Assembly: GCF_003334855.1 (NCBI RefSeq)
Contig: NZ_QOWE01000021.1
Location: 62,001-126,000 of the forward strand
Length of the DNA stretch: 64,000 nt
Direction of reading: 5' to 3'
Origin: Larkinella punicea
Lineage (GTDB): Bacteria > Bacteroidota > Bacteroidia > Cytophagales > Spirosomataceae
Every line of letters starts with the position of its first letter. Position 1 is the stretch's first letter. Below, piece after piece: positions 42,248-51,660 of the stretch. Position numbers and translations under genes: made by a program. The notes beneath the pieces are model-generated. The model was not told the origin of the DNA. It did not search any database and saw only the letters and a program-made list of their open reading frames with translations.

Positions 42248-44686
42248 CTACGATCCCCCGCCCTTCGTATTCTTCTGGTCATCATTCGTAATCTTCCGAC
42301 CGCTGCCGGTTTTGAAAATGCTGCCGAATTCCCAGTTCAGCGAAAGGCGGACCGAGCGCATCAGATACCGGTTACGAACGGTGCTTTCAAAGTCGGTCGC
42401 GCGCATGAATTCCGTCTGGGCCCGATAGCTGCCGAACGGGCTGACGGTCGTGAGCGTGACGGTCAACTTGCGGGTCGGCAGCTCTTTTTTGGCGGAAAAG
42501 CTGTAATAAAACCAGTCGCCTTTATACCCCTGTAAGGTCACACTTCGGGCATCATAGTCGGTGTAAGCCTGGACGCTGAAGTGGTTCGGCAGTTTCCAAC
42601 TGCTGTTGACGTTGATTCCCCACGCCAGTCCGTCGTTGCTGATCGCCAGGGCGCCACTGCGGAACCGGGCGTAGCGAACATTGGCATTGCTGTTGACTTT
42701 CCAGCCCGGCAGCAGCGAGAGCGATGTGGAGAGGTTGATCCCATATTGTTGGTTCGACGCCAGGTTCTGCCGGGTGATCGTAGCGATGCCCGCCGGGTCG
42801 ATCTGCACCACGCTTTCGATGGAATTGTTGGTTTCCCGACCGAACAGGGACGCATTGAGAAAGAAATCCGCGTCGGTTTGCAGCGCATAAGTCAACTCCA
42901 CCTGGTTGACTTCCTCCGGCCTGAGCGAAGGATTACCGATCACGATGTTTTTGGGGTCCTGCGCATTCCGGTTGGGATTCAGATCCCAGATCGAAGGCCG
43001 TGAAATGCGTTTGGTGTAACTCAGTGCCACGTTGTTGCTGGCATTCAGCTTTTTAAATAAAGTTGCGCTCGGAACAACGTTCCAGAAGTCGTTGCTGAAC
43101 GTGGTGTTAAGATTCTGCTGGCGACCGTTGAGGAACGTTCCTTCCAGCCGCATTCCCGCGTGCAGTGCCCAGCCGTTCTGTCCTTTGAACTTAACCTGGC
43201 TGTAAGCCGCAGCCACATTTTGGGTATACTGGAAGCGATCGCTGCGCGAAGTGACCGGCACGAGCTGGGCCGGGTTTGCATCGCTCCTGGCCTGTACCTG
43301 ATACGTACTGCGGTTGTCGCGCAGGATCAGTTTGGCCCCGCTTTCCAGCGCGTGTTTGCCGCTGGCCGAAAAAGGAAGAATATAATCCGTCTGAAACGTC
43401 CACTCCCGGTTTGCATTGCGGTTTTCGTTGACTTCCCGGTACATCAGCGTCCGGTCGGCATTCGTCTGACGCGCATCATAATCGTAGTCATCCGCCGAGT
43501 TGGTATGCTGGGCCATCAGGTATAACTCCTCGCCCGGTTTTTTGAATTTGTGGGTATAGCCCAGGTTCAGGTCAATACCACGATGGGGCGATTGCGTAGT
43601 CACGTTTTGGCGGAAATCTTCCAGGATGGTTTCGTCAGCCGCAAACCGCCGGTTGTGCTGCTCGCTGTTGTCGGGCCAGTTTCCCAGCCAGCCGTTGGCC
43701 GAAAAGTGAAACAGGTTGGCGGCATTGGGCGTAAACTCGATTTGCAGGTCTCCAGACCCGTGGGGCTTTCCGTTGTCCCGCACCACATCCTGCTGAATCC
43801 GACCGGTTTTTGCCCCGTTTTCAAACGTCAGCCGGTCGAGGGTCACTTCCTCCCGGTTTCGAAACCGGTGAATATGGAGGTACGAACTGATGGTCCATTG
43901 GTCGCGGTTGATCGAAATACGCGGGTTCACGGCCTGTTCCAGGTTACCGGCCACGGCTTCCACGGTGCCGCTCACCTTCTGCTGTCCTTTTTTGGTGATG
44001 ATGTTGATCACACCCGCAGCACCCTCCGCATCATACCGCGCCGATGGACTGGTGATCACTTCCACGGATTTGATCGAATTGGCGGGCATCATGTTCAGCG
44101 CATCGGCCGCACTCCGCGCCATTTGTCCCGAATATTTCCCGTTGATGAGGATGCGCAGATTGGAGTTCCCCCGCATCGTCACATTACCCGCAGCATCCAC
44201 GTTCAGGATCGGAGCTTTCCTGAGCACGTCGGCGGCTGTTCCGCCCTGGTTGCTGATGTCTTTTTCGGCATTGTAGATCAGCATACCCGGCTGTTGCTCC
44301 ACCAGTTGACGCGTGCCCGTTACGGTGACGGCATTCAACTGCCGGGCTTCGGGTTTGAGGTAAAGCATACCCGTTTCAACGACGGGCGATTCCGGGCTAA
44401 CCGAAAAAGGAATATTTTTCGACGCATACCCCAAAAAGGTCAGATTCAGGAAATAGGAGCCTGCCGAAAGGTCGGCGGATTTGAACACCCCATTTTCGTC
44501 GGAGTAGGTAAGCGCCACAATCTTTTTCTCCGAATTCAGGATCCCGATGGTCGCAAACTCGATCGGTTTCCGGCTGATCGAATCCATGAGCGTACCTTTG
44601 ACCAGATAAGGCGCGGTACTTTGGGCGTTGGCAGACGTTAAATAGATGAAGAAGGCAAGTACAAAAAAGAGGGGGTTATACTTCAT
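42248..44686 (-). CDS. TonB-dependent receptor, outer membrane beta-barrel family
   Basis: The frame is open from 44788, but ATG 44686 begins a signal peptide (MKYNPLFFVLAFFIYLTSAN) and gives 812 residues. It overlaps the PepSY gene stop by 11 bases. A carboxypeptidase-like domain (VKGTLMDSISRKPIEFATIG) is followed by a short plug (GGTAADVLRKAPILNVDAAG, MRGNSNLRILINGKYSG, SARYDAEGAAGVINIITKKG) and a barrel. This is the outer-membrane beta-barrel family 3 type of receptor common in Bacteroidota. Coupling with the PepSY protein and location at the end of the Xus-like operon suggest a role in iron or siderophore handling. That role is inferred from context. Confidence 0.88.
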   Translation of the reverse strand: MKYNPLFFVLAFFIYLTSANAQSTAPYLVKGTLMDSISRKPIEFATIGILNSEKKIVALTYSDENGVFKSADLSAGSYFLNLTFLGYASKNIPFSVSPESPVVETGMLYLKPEARQLNAVTVTGTRQLVEQQPGMLIYNAEKDISNQGGTAADVLRKAPILNVDAAGNVTMRGNSNLRILINGKYSGQMARSAADALNMMPANSIKSVEVITSPSARYDAEGAAGVINIITKKGQQKVSGTVEAVAGNLEQAVNPRISINRDQWTISSYLHIHRFRNREEVTLDRLTFENGAKTGRIQQDVVRDNGKPHGSGDLQIEFTPNAANLFHFSANGWLGNWPDNSEQHNRRFAADETILEDFRQNVTTQSPHRGIDLNLGYTHKFKKPGEELYLMAQHTNSADDYDYDARQTNADRTLMYREVNENRNANREWTFQTDYILPFSASGKHALESGAKLILRDNRSTYQVQARSDANPAQLVPVTSRSDRFQYTQNVAAAYSQVKFKGQNGWALHAGMRLEGTFLNGRQQNLNTTFSNDFWNVVPSATLFKKLNASNNVALSYTKRISRPSIWDLNPNRNAQDPKNIVIGNPSLRPEEVNQVELTYALQTDADFFLNASLFGRETNNSIESVVQIDPAGIATITRQNLASNQQYGINLSTSLSLLPGWKVNSNANVRYARFRSGALAISNDGLAWGINVNSSWKLPNHFSVQAYTDYDARSVTLQGYKGDWFYYSFSAKKELPTRKLTVTLTTVSPFGSYRAQTEFMRATDFESTVRNRYLMRSVRLSLNWEFGSIFKTGSGRKITNDDQKNTKGGGS

Positions 44687-45830
44687 GACGAATGGCAATG
44701 GTACGCGGAACGGGTTTGTTTTTTTTCCGAAGGCCGAATCCCTGGCGGCCCCACCAGATGTAAAAACCGGTAATGGGCAAACTGGCACAGATCAGACTGG
44801 CAATAAAGTAGATTATCTTGGTGGGCAAATTCCCGATTGCGCCCACGTGCAGCGCATAGTTGGTGCGCCGGAGCCAGTCGGCAAAGCCAAGCTGGTCGAT
44901 CTGCACGCCCGTCGAGGGTAATTCACGGAGCGTGTACTGGTCGAGGTAAATGTCGCGCCAGGCGCCTTTGTCCATGTCGGTACAGACGTAAATCGCATCG
45001 GCGGGTTTGCTCGGAAACGAAATGATGATCGCATCTTTGTTGTAGACGCCCAGTTCTTCCATCCCCATTTTGAACGCCCGATCCACGTTGACCAGGCGGT
45101 TTTGGGGTGCCATCTGCGTGGTATCCGACACGCCCCGCTGATAGGGAGCTGGCGAACCACCGCCCGATGTCAGCCAGTAGACGCCTTTGTTGAACCAGGC
45201 AAATCCCATCACCAGCCCGGTGATGGTCATGATCAGGGCCACGATCAGCGCGTAAAAGCCCAACACATTATGCAGGTCGTAATTAAGCCGCTTAAACCGC
45301 GCTTTCCACTTGATTTTAAAGCTCTTATCCCGGTTGCTGCGGTTCCATTTTCGGGGCCACCACAAAATCAGCCCGGTGATCAGCAACACGAAAAAAATCA
45401 GCGTCGCCCACGACACGATCTGATGCCCCACTTCCCCTTCGATCCAGAGACCGACGTGACCGTCCAGGATAAAGTGAAAGAAATCTTCATGATCGACAAT
45501 ACCCGCCACCTCCGCCGTATACGGATTGACATAAACCAGCGAATCGGCATCAATCGTCACTTTGGCCGTCCGTTCATGACCATAATACCAGATGCTGGAC
45601 ACCTTTTTATCAGGGAACACGGTTTTCATACTCCGGTAAATCGCCGATGGCGGCAGGTAGGCCGCCCCGGCGGGCCGTTTCGCGTTTTGCCAGGGTTGGA
45701 TCAACGGCTTGAGTTCCTGCTCGAACACGAGAATGCAGCCGGTGAGGGCCACGATGACGACCACGATCCCCGATGCCAGCCCCAACCACAAATGGAGCCA
45801 GGCGTTGATTTTTTTCAAGATCAATATCAT
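44676..45830 (-). CDS. PepSY-domain inner membrane protein (XusC-like)
   Basis: This 384-residue protein has the PepSY-associated transmembrane layout: helix 1 at about 10-35 (HLWLGLASGIVVVIVALTGC), a periplasmic PepSY domain, helices at about 140-160 and 195-220 (DLHNVLGFYALIVALIMTIT), a second PepSY region and a last helix at about 345-365. Such proteins are often encoded beside siderophore receptors and are thought to act as ferric reductases or transport helpers. XusC of Bacteroides is of this kind. It follows a DUF4374 gene, with the palindromic repeat 45866-45945 between them, and overlaps the next TonB receptor gene. Confidence 0.88.
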   Translation of the reverse strand: MILILKKINAWLHLWLGLASGIVVVIVALTGCILVFEQELKPLIQPWQNAKRPAGAAYLPPSAIYRSMKTVFPDKKVSSIWYYGHERTAKVTIDADSLVYVNPYTAEVAGIVDHEDFFHFILDGHVGLWIEGEVGHQIVSWATLIFFVLLITGLILWWPRKWNRSNRDKSFKIKWKARFKRLNYDLHNVLGFYALIVALIMTITGLVMGFAWFNKGVYWLTSGGGSPAPYQRGVSDTTQMAPQNRLVNVDRAFKMGMEELGVYNKDAIIISFPSKPADAIYVCTDMDKGAWRDIYLDQYTLRELPSTGVQIDQLGFADWLRRTNYALHVGAIGNLPTKIIYFIASLICASLPITGFYIWWGRQGFGLRKKNKPVPRTIAIRHEV

Positions 45831-45865
45831 GGTAGTGTTGACTTGAACGATGGATTAAATTTTTC

Positions 45866-45945
45866 ATTTTCTGCCCCCAACCCCCTAAAGGGGGCTTTCA
45901 GACCCGGATAATTTAGCCCCCTTTAGGGGGTTGGGGGCAGAAAAT
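45866..45945. repeat. Large palindromic element (GCCCCCAACCCCCTAAAGGG family), copy 2
   Basis: Two arms of about 31 bases (45866-45896 and 45914-45945) are reverse complements around a 17-base centre. Each arm again contains CCCCCTAAAGGGGG beside CCCCAA/TTGGGG, the same design as the copy at 4691-4781 with one core base changed (TGAA to TAAA). It starts two bases before the end of a DUF4374 gene and splits the operon between that gene and the PepSY gene. It may therefore reduce read-through. Confidence 0.85.
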
Positions 45946-45947
45946 TG

Positions 45948-47165
45948 TTATTTCGTTTTTTCGAGTCGCAGAATGTAGTCGATACCCCCTACGAATTCGG
46001 CACCGGGCGTCAGCTTGTCGGCCGCGACGTCATACTCCCAGATGTAGTCTTTGTCAGCCGCATTGACGGCGATGTAGGCTTTGCCATTTTCCATGACAAT
46101 GGCCTGCACCATGCGCTCGCCCTTGTCGGCAGGCAGCGCCAGTTTTTTGATAAAGGTTCCGGTTTTGACATCAATCAGCGAGAACGAATGATCGGCGTCG
46201 ATGGACTGGCCCGCAACCCGGGTGCGAACGATGGCCTTGCCGTTGCCGACATACCACATGGCCGCCCCCATTTCCATGTTGACTTTGGACGAAAAGTTGA
46301 AGTAATACGACGGGTCCAGCGTGGTGGTGCCGCTTTTGATCCGGTAAATCGCCGAGGGTGATTTGTAATCGTAGTTAAAAACCGGGTCGGTCATGAAGTA
46401 AATGTCACCGGTTTCATCCTGAAACGACGCCGGGGCGTAGACGGTTGGGCCACCCGGATTGGTCGTTCGGGCATCCGTCATCGTGCTTTCGACGGTCATC
46501 GCCGGATAGTTGATCACCGACACATTGAGCTGCTGATAGACCGGCATATTCGGATACAGCGTAAAGTCAGACGAAGCGACGCTATAGCCCAGAAAAATCT
46601 TACCGGCGCGGTATTCCGCAAAGCCCATGGCGTATTGGTCGAAACCGGTCGGGAAGGCCGGCAAATCGAGTTTGCCAGTCGTGACAGTCATGTCGGTCAC
46701 TTTGATGATGGCGTAGCGACCTTCGGTTTTGCCCGCGTTTTCGCCGGTGCCGAAAATCACCAGCGTCTGCGCGTCGGCCCAAACGTAAGAACTCCAGTTG
46801 AGGTACGTAAACGGCACCTCTTTATCAACCAGCAGGGCACCGTTTTCGACGTGGTATTTACCCAACCGGCCGCTGCCGAAATTGGCATGGTAGTAAAAAC
46901 CGTCCTTCTGGATCACGTCCTGCGCATACACTTTGCCGGTCATTTCCGCACCGTTGCCTTGCAGACTGATGGTGCCGGAGGTCAGCGAAGGCACATCGGC
47001 GATGTAATAAGCGGTATTGGGCCACGAACCCACACACAGAATCGCGGAATATTGACCCGCTTCGACGACGGGTTCGGTCACGTCATCCTTGCTGCAACTG
47101 TTCAGAGTCAAGGCCAGCAAGGCAATCAGGATGGTTTTGACTGGGTAATTGAGTAATCGGCTCAT
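45948..47165 (-). CDS. DUF4374 surface lipoprotein (XusB-like), copy 2
   Basis: This 405-residue lipoprotein has lipobox Cys24 (LTLNSCSKD) followed by a repeated strand pattern consistent with a beta-propeller (VGSWPNTAYYIADVPSLTSG, GRYAIIKVTDMTVTTGKLDL, GNGKAIVRTRVAGQSIDADH). It is a DUF4374 family member; the Bacteroides homologue XusB is a surface lipoprotein that binds catecholate siderophores. The preceding TonB receptor gene ends 30 bases upstream, so the pair resembles xusA-xusB. A second DUF4374 gene lies on the other side of that receptor. Confidence 0.88.
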   Translation of the reverse strand: MSRLLNYPVKTILIALLALTLNSCSKDDVTEPVVEAGQYSAILCVGSWPNTAYYIADVPSLTSGTISLQGNGAEMTGKVYAQDVIQKDGFYYHANFGSGRLGKYHVENGALLVDKEVPFTYLNWSSYVWADAQTLVIFGTGENAGKTEGRYAIIKVTDMTVTTGKLDLPAFPTGFDQYAMGFAEYRAGKIFLGYSVASSDFTLYPNMPVYQQLNVSVINYPAMTVESTMTDARTTNPGGPTVYAPASFQDETGDIYFMTDPVFNYDYKSPSAIYRIKSGTTTLDPSYYFNFSSKVNMEMGAAMWYVGNGKAIVRTRVAGQSIDADHSFSLIDVKTGTFIKKLALPADKGERMVQAIVMENGKAYIAVNAADKDYIWEYDVAADKLTPGAEFVGGIDYILRLEKTK

Positions 47166-47194
47166 TGAGGTAGTGATTGAAAAATTGGACGGTT

Positions 47195-49591
47195 TTATTT
47201 AAGAAAATAGCGGAGCTTCACCGAGAAGGCACGACCCGGTTTTTGCAGGCGGAAATTGTCGAAGGCCAGGGCGTCGGTCAGGTTGCGGCTCTCGGCGGAG
47301 AGGTTGTAGCGGCCGTTTTTGAACGAATAACTCAGCGTCGCGTTGTGGATCAGTTGATTCGGAATGGTCGATTTCCCGTTCACATTGCCGAACGCTTCCC
47401 AGGTCAGGTAAAACCAGTGTACGTACTGGGTGTACCAGTTGAATTGCAGGCGGGTATCGTTTCCAAACACGTTGTTTTTGCCAATACTCAGGTTCGCATT
47501 GCCAAAAAGCCAGGGCTGGTTCGGGATCTTGTTTTTATACGTAGCCTCGTAAGTAGTCGATGCGGTATTGCCGAATTTGGTCATGTTGACCGCACTCTGG
47601 TAGGTCGCATTGACATTGACCGAAAGCAGATCGGCATAGTCGTACCGCAACTCGGCTTCAAAACCGGTGACCTTCACACTCGACTTGTTTTCGTTTTTCA
47701 ACGCCTTCGACCGCTGATCCGGCACGGGATAAATAAAATCCTGCGCATCGCGGTAAAACGCGGAAGCCTCCGCAAAAAAGCGGTTTTTGTTGATCCGAAA
47801 ACCGTAGTAACCGCCCAGGTTGGCATTGTAGCTGCTTTCCGGTTTGAGGTCGGGGTTCGGCTGGATGTTCAGACCATCACCAAAAACCTCCTCCACTTCC
47901 TGCAAACGGAACGCCCGTTCGAGCGATAGTTTAACGCCCAGATCCGGCAGCACTTTGAAGCGGGAAGCAAGGCCATAACCGTATTTATTGAATTGGGTGT
48001 TCAGGGTCTGATAGCCCAGGTCGACCCATTTCTTTCGCTCCAGCCCCAACCCGTAGTATTTGGCAAAAAAGGTGTTGGTCCACCGTTTGTCCAGAAACTC
48101 CTGCTGATAGGCAAAGCCGAGAATCTGCTTGTTCATGGCGCCCGGCATATCATCCCCGGAAGTCTGCAAGGCATTGAAACTCTCGTTTTTGAGGTGGTCG
48201 AGGGTATAATTCAGGTTAAAGGAATGCTGGTCGTTCAGCACGTAGCTGAGGTTGGCGCGCACAAAACTCCGGGGGCGGACGATGTGCGAAACCGACCGGA
48301 TCGACCCCATTTCGCTGGCTCCTTTCGCCGTCCAGGCACCATCCCAGTAGTATTGCCGGAACAGCGTATCGGCGGTAATGTAGGTATCCTTTGATCGCGA
48401 GGCAAACAGGCTCAGATCCAGCCCTTTCACGAACAGATTATTCTTTTTATACCGAAGCGTCGCATTGGAAGCTGTGCTTTTTCGGGTCACATTTCCGTAG
48501 ACAATCGCCTGCTCGAAACCGGTTTGCAGATCCTGCCGCCCTTCCGAATAGCCAAAACCGGCGTAGAGGACATCCGCCCAGCGTTTGTTGGAAATACCGA
48601 CTTCCACCTGCCCCATCGCCGACTGGTAGTTGTCGTGAAACCGGCGCACATCGGTCACGACGAAATTGGCACCCGTCAGGTCGGTGATTTCGTTCCCGTT
48701 GCGCTGTCCGCCCCGGAGAATTTCCACCCCTTTCATTTTGTAGTTGTTGTCCGAGTAATTGTAAAAACCGCTGGCTTTGACGGTGATGCCGGTCGGCTGG
48801 TGCACATATTGCCCCGTCAGCGCCGAGCGGTGCGTATTGAACGAGCCGTAGCTATGGCTGACGTCCAGGTAGTTGCGCTGGTTCTGGTTGGTGATTACGT
48901 TCACGGCCCCGCCCATCGCGTCGGAACCCAACTGGACGGGAACCACGCCTTTATAGACTTCGATGCGTTCGGCCAGGTTGACGGGAATGGTGTTGAGCGA
49001 AACCGCGCTGCCCAGCAACTCCAGCGGGACGCCGTCGATAAAATATTTGACCGCCTTGCCCGACAGCCCGTTGATCGAAAAATTAAAATTGGAGCCTAAA
49101 CCGCCCTGCTCCCGGATGCGCACGCCGGTGCTGCGGTTGAGGACCTGATTGAGGTCGGCGGTGGTGTTGGCAAATTGTCTGGTTTCAATCGCGTTGACCG
49201 TAAAGGCCTGCTCCTTCACCTGCTGGGTTTCGGTTTTTCCGAACACATTCACTTCCTGCAACTCCTCCCGGTTTTCCGATAGTCGAACCGTCAGAACCAG
49301 CGGTTTGTCGGCTTTGATCACGATTTTTTCGGAAACCGGGTGGTAACCTACGGCGGAAATCGTGAGCGTGTAGCTGCCGGGTTTGGGGGCCGGAAAGGAA
49401 TAGAAACCGTCGGCATCGCAGGTGGTGCCGTGCGGGGTGTTTTTAACGGCCACCGTTGCGCCGGGAATTGCGCCACCCGATTCGGATTTGACATAGCCCG
49501 AAATCACGGCGGTTTTTTGCGCAGCAACCGGGATTGAAAGAAACCAGAGAGCCGTAACGAATGTGTACAGGAGAAGTTTGCCAGCTTGCAT
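47195..49591 (-). CDS. TonB-dependent siderophore-type receptor (XusA-like)
   Basis: This 798-residue receptor has a signal peptide (1-25), a carboxypeptidase-like domain (ISGYVKSESGGAIPGATVAV), a plug (DLNQVLNRSTGVRIREQGG, GLSGKAVKYFIDGVPLELLG, GSDAMGGAVNVITNQNQRN) and a barrel ending in KLRYFLK. Plug and barrel resemble siderophore receptors, not SusC. It lies between two DUF4374 lipoprotein genes and upstream of a PepSY gene, the content of the XusABC xenosiderophore system. The substrate is inferred from context. Confidence 0.9.
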   Translation of the reverse strand: MQAGKLLLYTFVTALWFLSIPVAAQKTAVISGYVKSESGGAIPGATVAVKNTPHGTTCDADGFYSFPAPKPGSYTLTISAVGYHPVSEKIVIKADKPLVLTVRLSENREELQEVNVFGKTETQQVKEQAFTVNAIETRQFANTTADLNQVLNRSTGVRIREQGGLGSNFNFSINGLSGKAVKYFIDGVPLELLGSAVSLNTIPVNLAERIEVYKGVVPVQLGSDAMGGAVNVITNQNQRNYLDVSHSYGSFNTHRSALTGQYVHQPTGITVKASGFYNYSDNNYKMKGVEILRGGQRNGNEITDLTGANFVVTDVRRFHDNYQSAMGQVEVGISNKRWADVLYAGFGYSEGRQDLQTGFEQAIVYGNVTRKSTASNATLRYKKNNLFVKGLDLSLFASRSKDTYITADTLFRQYYWDGAWTAKGASEMGSIRSVSHIVRPRSFVRANLSYVLNDQHSFNLNYTLDHLKNESFNALQTSGDDMPGAMNKQILGFAYQQEFLDKRWTNTFFAKYYGLGLERKKWVDLGYQTLNTQFNKYGYGLASRFKVLPDLGVKLSLERAFRLQEVEEVFGDGLNIQPNPDLKPESSYNANLGGYYGFRINKNRFFAEASAFYRDAQDFIYPVPDQRSKALKNENKSSVKVTGFEAELRYDYADLLSVNVNATYQSAVNMTKFGNTASTTYEATYKNKIPNQPWLFGNANLSIGKNNVFGNDTRLQFNWYTQYVHWFYLTWEAFGNVNGKSTIPNQLIHNATLSYSFKNGRYNLSAESRNLTDALAFDNFRLQKPGRAFSVKLRYFLK

Positions 49592-49673
49592 TGACTGATC
49601 TAAAATGGGGTATCAATCAATCAGTAGCGTTACCGGCCTATTCCCGAAGGTTGGGTTGGAAAAAAAGTAAAAA

Positions 49674-50903
49674 TTAGTCGGAGAGAGAATTCAGCCGTTC
49701 CAGCCGCAAAACATAATCGACCTGGGCGTCGAAGTGGAGTCCCTTGCGGAGTGAGCCGGTTTGGGGGTCGTAAATCCAGACGTAGCTCCCTTCGGTGTTG
49801 GGATTGACGGTAATGTAAACCAGACCGTTTTCGACCAGAATGCAGTTGCGGGCGGTTCCTTTATCGAGTGGCAGGTTCAGACGCGATGTGGTTTGCCGAG
49901 CCAGATCCAGCACGTAAAAATCAAAATGGGGAATCAGGTAATGGTCCTGCATTCCCTTAAAAAGCCCCTTCCGCTCGGTGCGGACAATGGCTTTGCCGTT
50001 GCCGATGGACCAGAAACCGTAGCCGTGGTTCTGAATCGGCGAAGCCGACAGGTTGAAAAAATAATCCCGATCGAGTGAGCCGTCGGCTTTGTTGATGCGG
50101 AAAATACCGGTCGGTTTGGATGGATGATCACCCAGCGCAATGCCCGGACACGAGATAAAATAGAAATCGCCTTTCTCGTCGGTAAAAGAATGCGACTGCC
50201 GGGTATTGATGCCGCCGGGATACGCCGAGCGGGTGTCTTTGAAGGTGCGGACGGTTTTCAGGCCGGGGTACGTCAACTCGGTAATGTACATCGTATCGCT
50301 GGTGGTGTAGGTGTTCAGGCCGATCTTGTGATACGTATAACCCAGGTACAGATTGCCCTTCAAAAACGTGGAAAAGCCGATGGTCATGTTATTAAAACCG
50401 CCCGTCGGTGCCGGGATGTCAAGAATTCCCTCAATCGCCTTCATCGGGTCGAGGGTGATTTTGGCGTAGCGTAGCTTCGTGTTTTTAGAATCGTGACCCA
50501 GAATCAGCAGGGTATCGCCGAGCCAGGTGTGATTATCAACGGCCCAATTGCCAGTGAGCGGCAGAGAACCGGTTTGTGTATACGCCTTGTTTTCAACGAC
50601 ATGTCGCAGAAACTTTCCGGTTTTCCAGTCGAGCCGGTAATAGTGATTCTGATGAACGATCAATTCGTAAAAAATCCGGGAAGGCACTACTTTGGCACCC
50701 TGAACCAGCGGGTCGATGTGGCCGGAGTCGATGCGATCGGTTTGAACGAGATACTCCGTCCCGTCTTTCATCATCACATACAGGCTGTATTTTTTTTGGA
50801 CGCCCGGATCGTTACCGGTTTTTTTAGGGGCACAGCCGACCAGTTGAACCAGCCCCAACAGCAGCAACCACGCACCCAAACCGTTCCAGGAGTTTCCCTT
50901 CAT
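49674..50903 (-). CDS. DUF4374 surface lipoprotein (XusB-like), copy 1
   Basis: This 409-residue lipoprotein has lipobox Cys24 (LGLVQLVGCAPKK). It shares the family pattern with the copy at 45948: NGKAIVRTERKGLF, LPLDKGTARNCILVENGLVY and a C-terminal VDYVLRLERLNS that matches IDYILRLEKTK of the other copy. The two are clearly paralogues but diverged. It starts 9 bases after the anti-sigma gene and is followed by the XusA-like receptor, so it belongs to the same transcript. Having one DUF4374 on each side of the receptor is unusual. Confidence 0.87.
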   Translation of the reverse strand: MKGNSWNGLGAWLLLLGLVQLVGCAPKKTGNDPGVQKKYSLYVMMKDGTEYLVQTDRIDSGHIDPLVQGAKVVPSRIFYELIVHQNHYYRLDWKTGKFLRHVVENKAYTQTGSLPLTGNWAVDNHTWLGDTLLILGHDSKNTKLRYAKITLDPMKAIEGILDIPAPTGGFNNMTIGFSTFLKGNLYLGYTYHKIGLNTYTTSDTMYITELTYPGLKTVRTFKDTRSAYPGGINTRQSHSFTDEKGDFYFISCPGIALGDHPSKPTGIFRINKADGSLDRDYFFNLSASPIQNHGYGFWSIGNGKAIVRTERKGLFKGMQDHYLIPHFDFYVLDLARQTTSRLNLPLDKGTARNCILVENGLVYITVNPNTEGSYVWIYDPQTGSLRKGLHFDAQVDYVLRLERLNSLSD

Positions 50904-50912
50904 ACCGTGTTC

Positions 50913-51584
50913 TCAAATATCAAACTGCATCATCAGTTGCCGCTGCATCAAAGGCGGCAGGCCCGTGAGAGAGCCTTGTGGAAGAATGATCACCTCGTTC
51001 GGATTGGCGGCATTGCCGTAGTTCAGGGCAATGTAATTCTGGCCTTTTTTCAGGATCCTTTTCTCACTTTTCTCGTCAGGCCGGGCGCAAATCCCCTGGA
51101 TCGTCAACTCGATGTCGCGGTTGGGGTTGATCATCATCGCACCGCAAAAATCGATTCGCCCGGTTTCGTGATTGATTTCCACATTGCTTTTCGGACCAAT
51201 AGCGATCGAGTATGCGCTTTCGTGCAGGTTTTGGTTGGCGGTATCGGACACGTTATTGACCACAATCACCCCGCTGTCAGCCTCCCGGTTTTTGAGATAA
51301 AAAACCGCAACACCGGCCAGACAAATCAGAAGGACAGCAGCCGCCTGTCGCCAGAAGGGCCTGAAAAAAGCCAGAACCGCCGGTTTTTGCCGGGACGGAA
51401 GCACCGTCGCAATTTCGTTCCACATCTCCTCCCGGATCTCGAACTTGCTTTCGCCGGTGGGCAGTGGCAGGGTCGGTTCTGTGGTAGCCTCATCATCGAA
51501 AAGCCAGGCTTCGACCGCCTTTTTTTCGTCGGGCGTGCAGTGTCCGCTGTGGTATTTTTCGATAAGTTCCTTACTAATCTTCAT
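50913..51584 (-). CDS. Atypical membrane anti-sigma factor (FecR-like N-terminus only)
   Basis: This is a 223-residue single-pass protein. The N-terminal 30 residues (ELIEKYHSGHCTPDEKKAVE) match the sigma-binding start of FecR-type anti-sigma factors, and a membrane helix lies at about 79-97 (AAAVLLICLAGVAVFYL). The periplasmic part of about 125 residues lacks the FecR motifs. It contains SIAIGPKSNVEINHETGRID and NPNEVIILPQGSLTGLPPLM, which I cannot assign. It follows the ECF sigma gene by 76 bases and precedes the DUF4374 gene by 9. The role as anti-sigma is inferred from position and N-terminus. It is much shorter than a normal FecR (about 300-390 residues). Confidence 0.7.
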   Translation of the reverse strand: MKISKELIEKYHSGHCTPDEKKAVEAWLFDDEATTEPTLPLPTGESKFEIREEMWNEIATVLPSRQKPAVLAFFRPFWRQAAAVLLICLAGVAVFYLKNREADSGVIVVNNVSDTANQNLHESAYSIAIGPKSNVEINHETGRIDFCGAMMINPNRDIELTIQGICARPDEKSEKRILKKGQNYIALNYGNAANPNEVIILPQGSLTGLPPLMQRQLMMQFDI

Positions 51585-51660
51585 GAATGCACTTTCGGCA
51601 AAAGAACTGCTTTTGGTAAAAGTAGCATAAATCAGGATATACCGTAAGCCGGGAAAAAAA

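Noticed and set aside
43550-44641. 363-codon open frame on the plus strand opposite the beta-barrel receptor gene
   Set aside because: The minus-strand gene has a signal peptide, regulatory domain and plug in order. The opposite frame has only low-information, His- and Arg-rich sequence.
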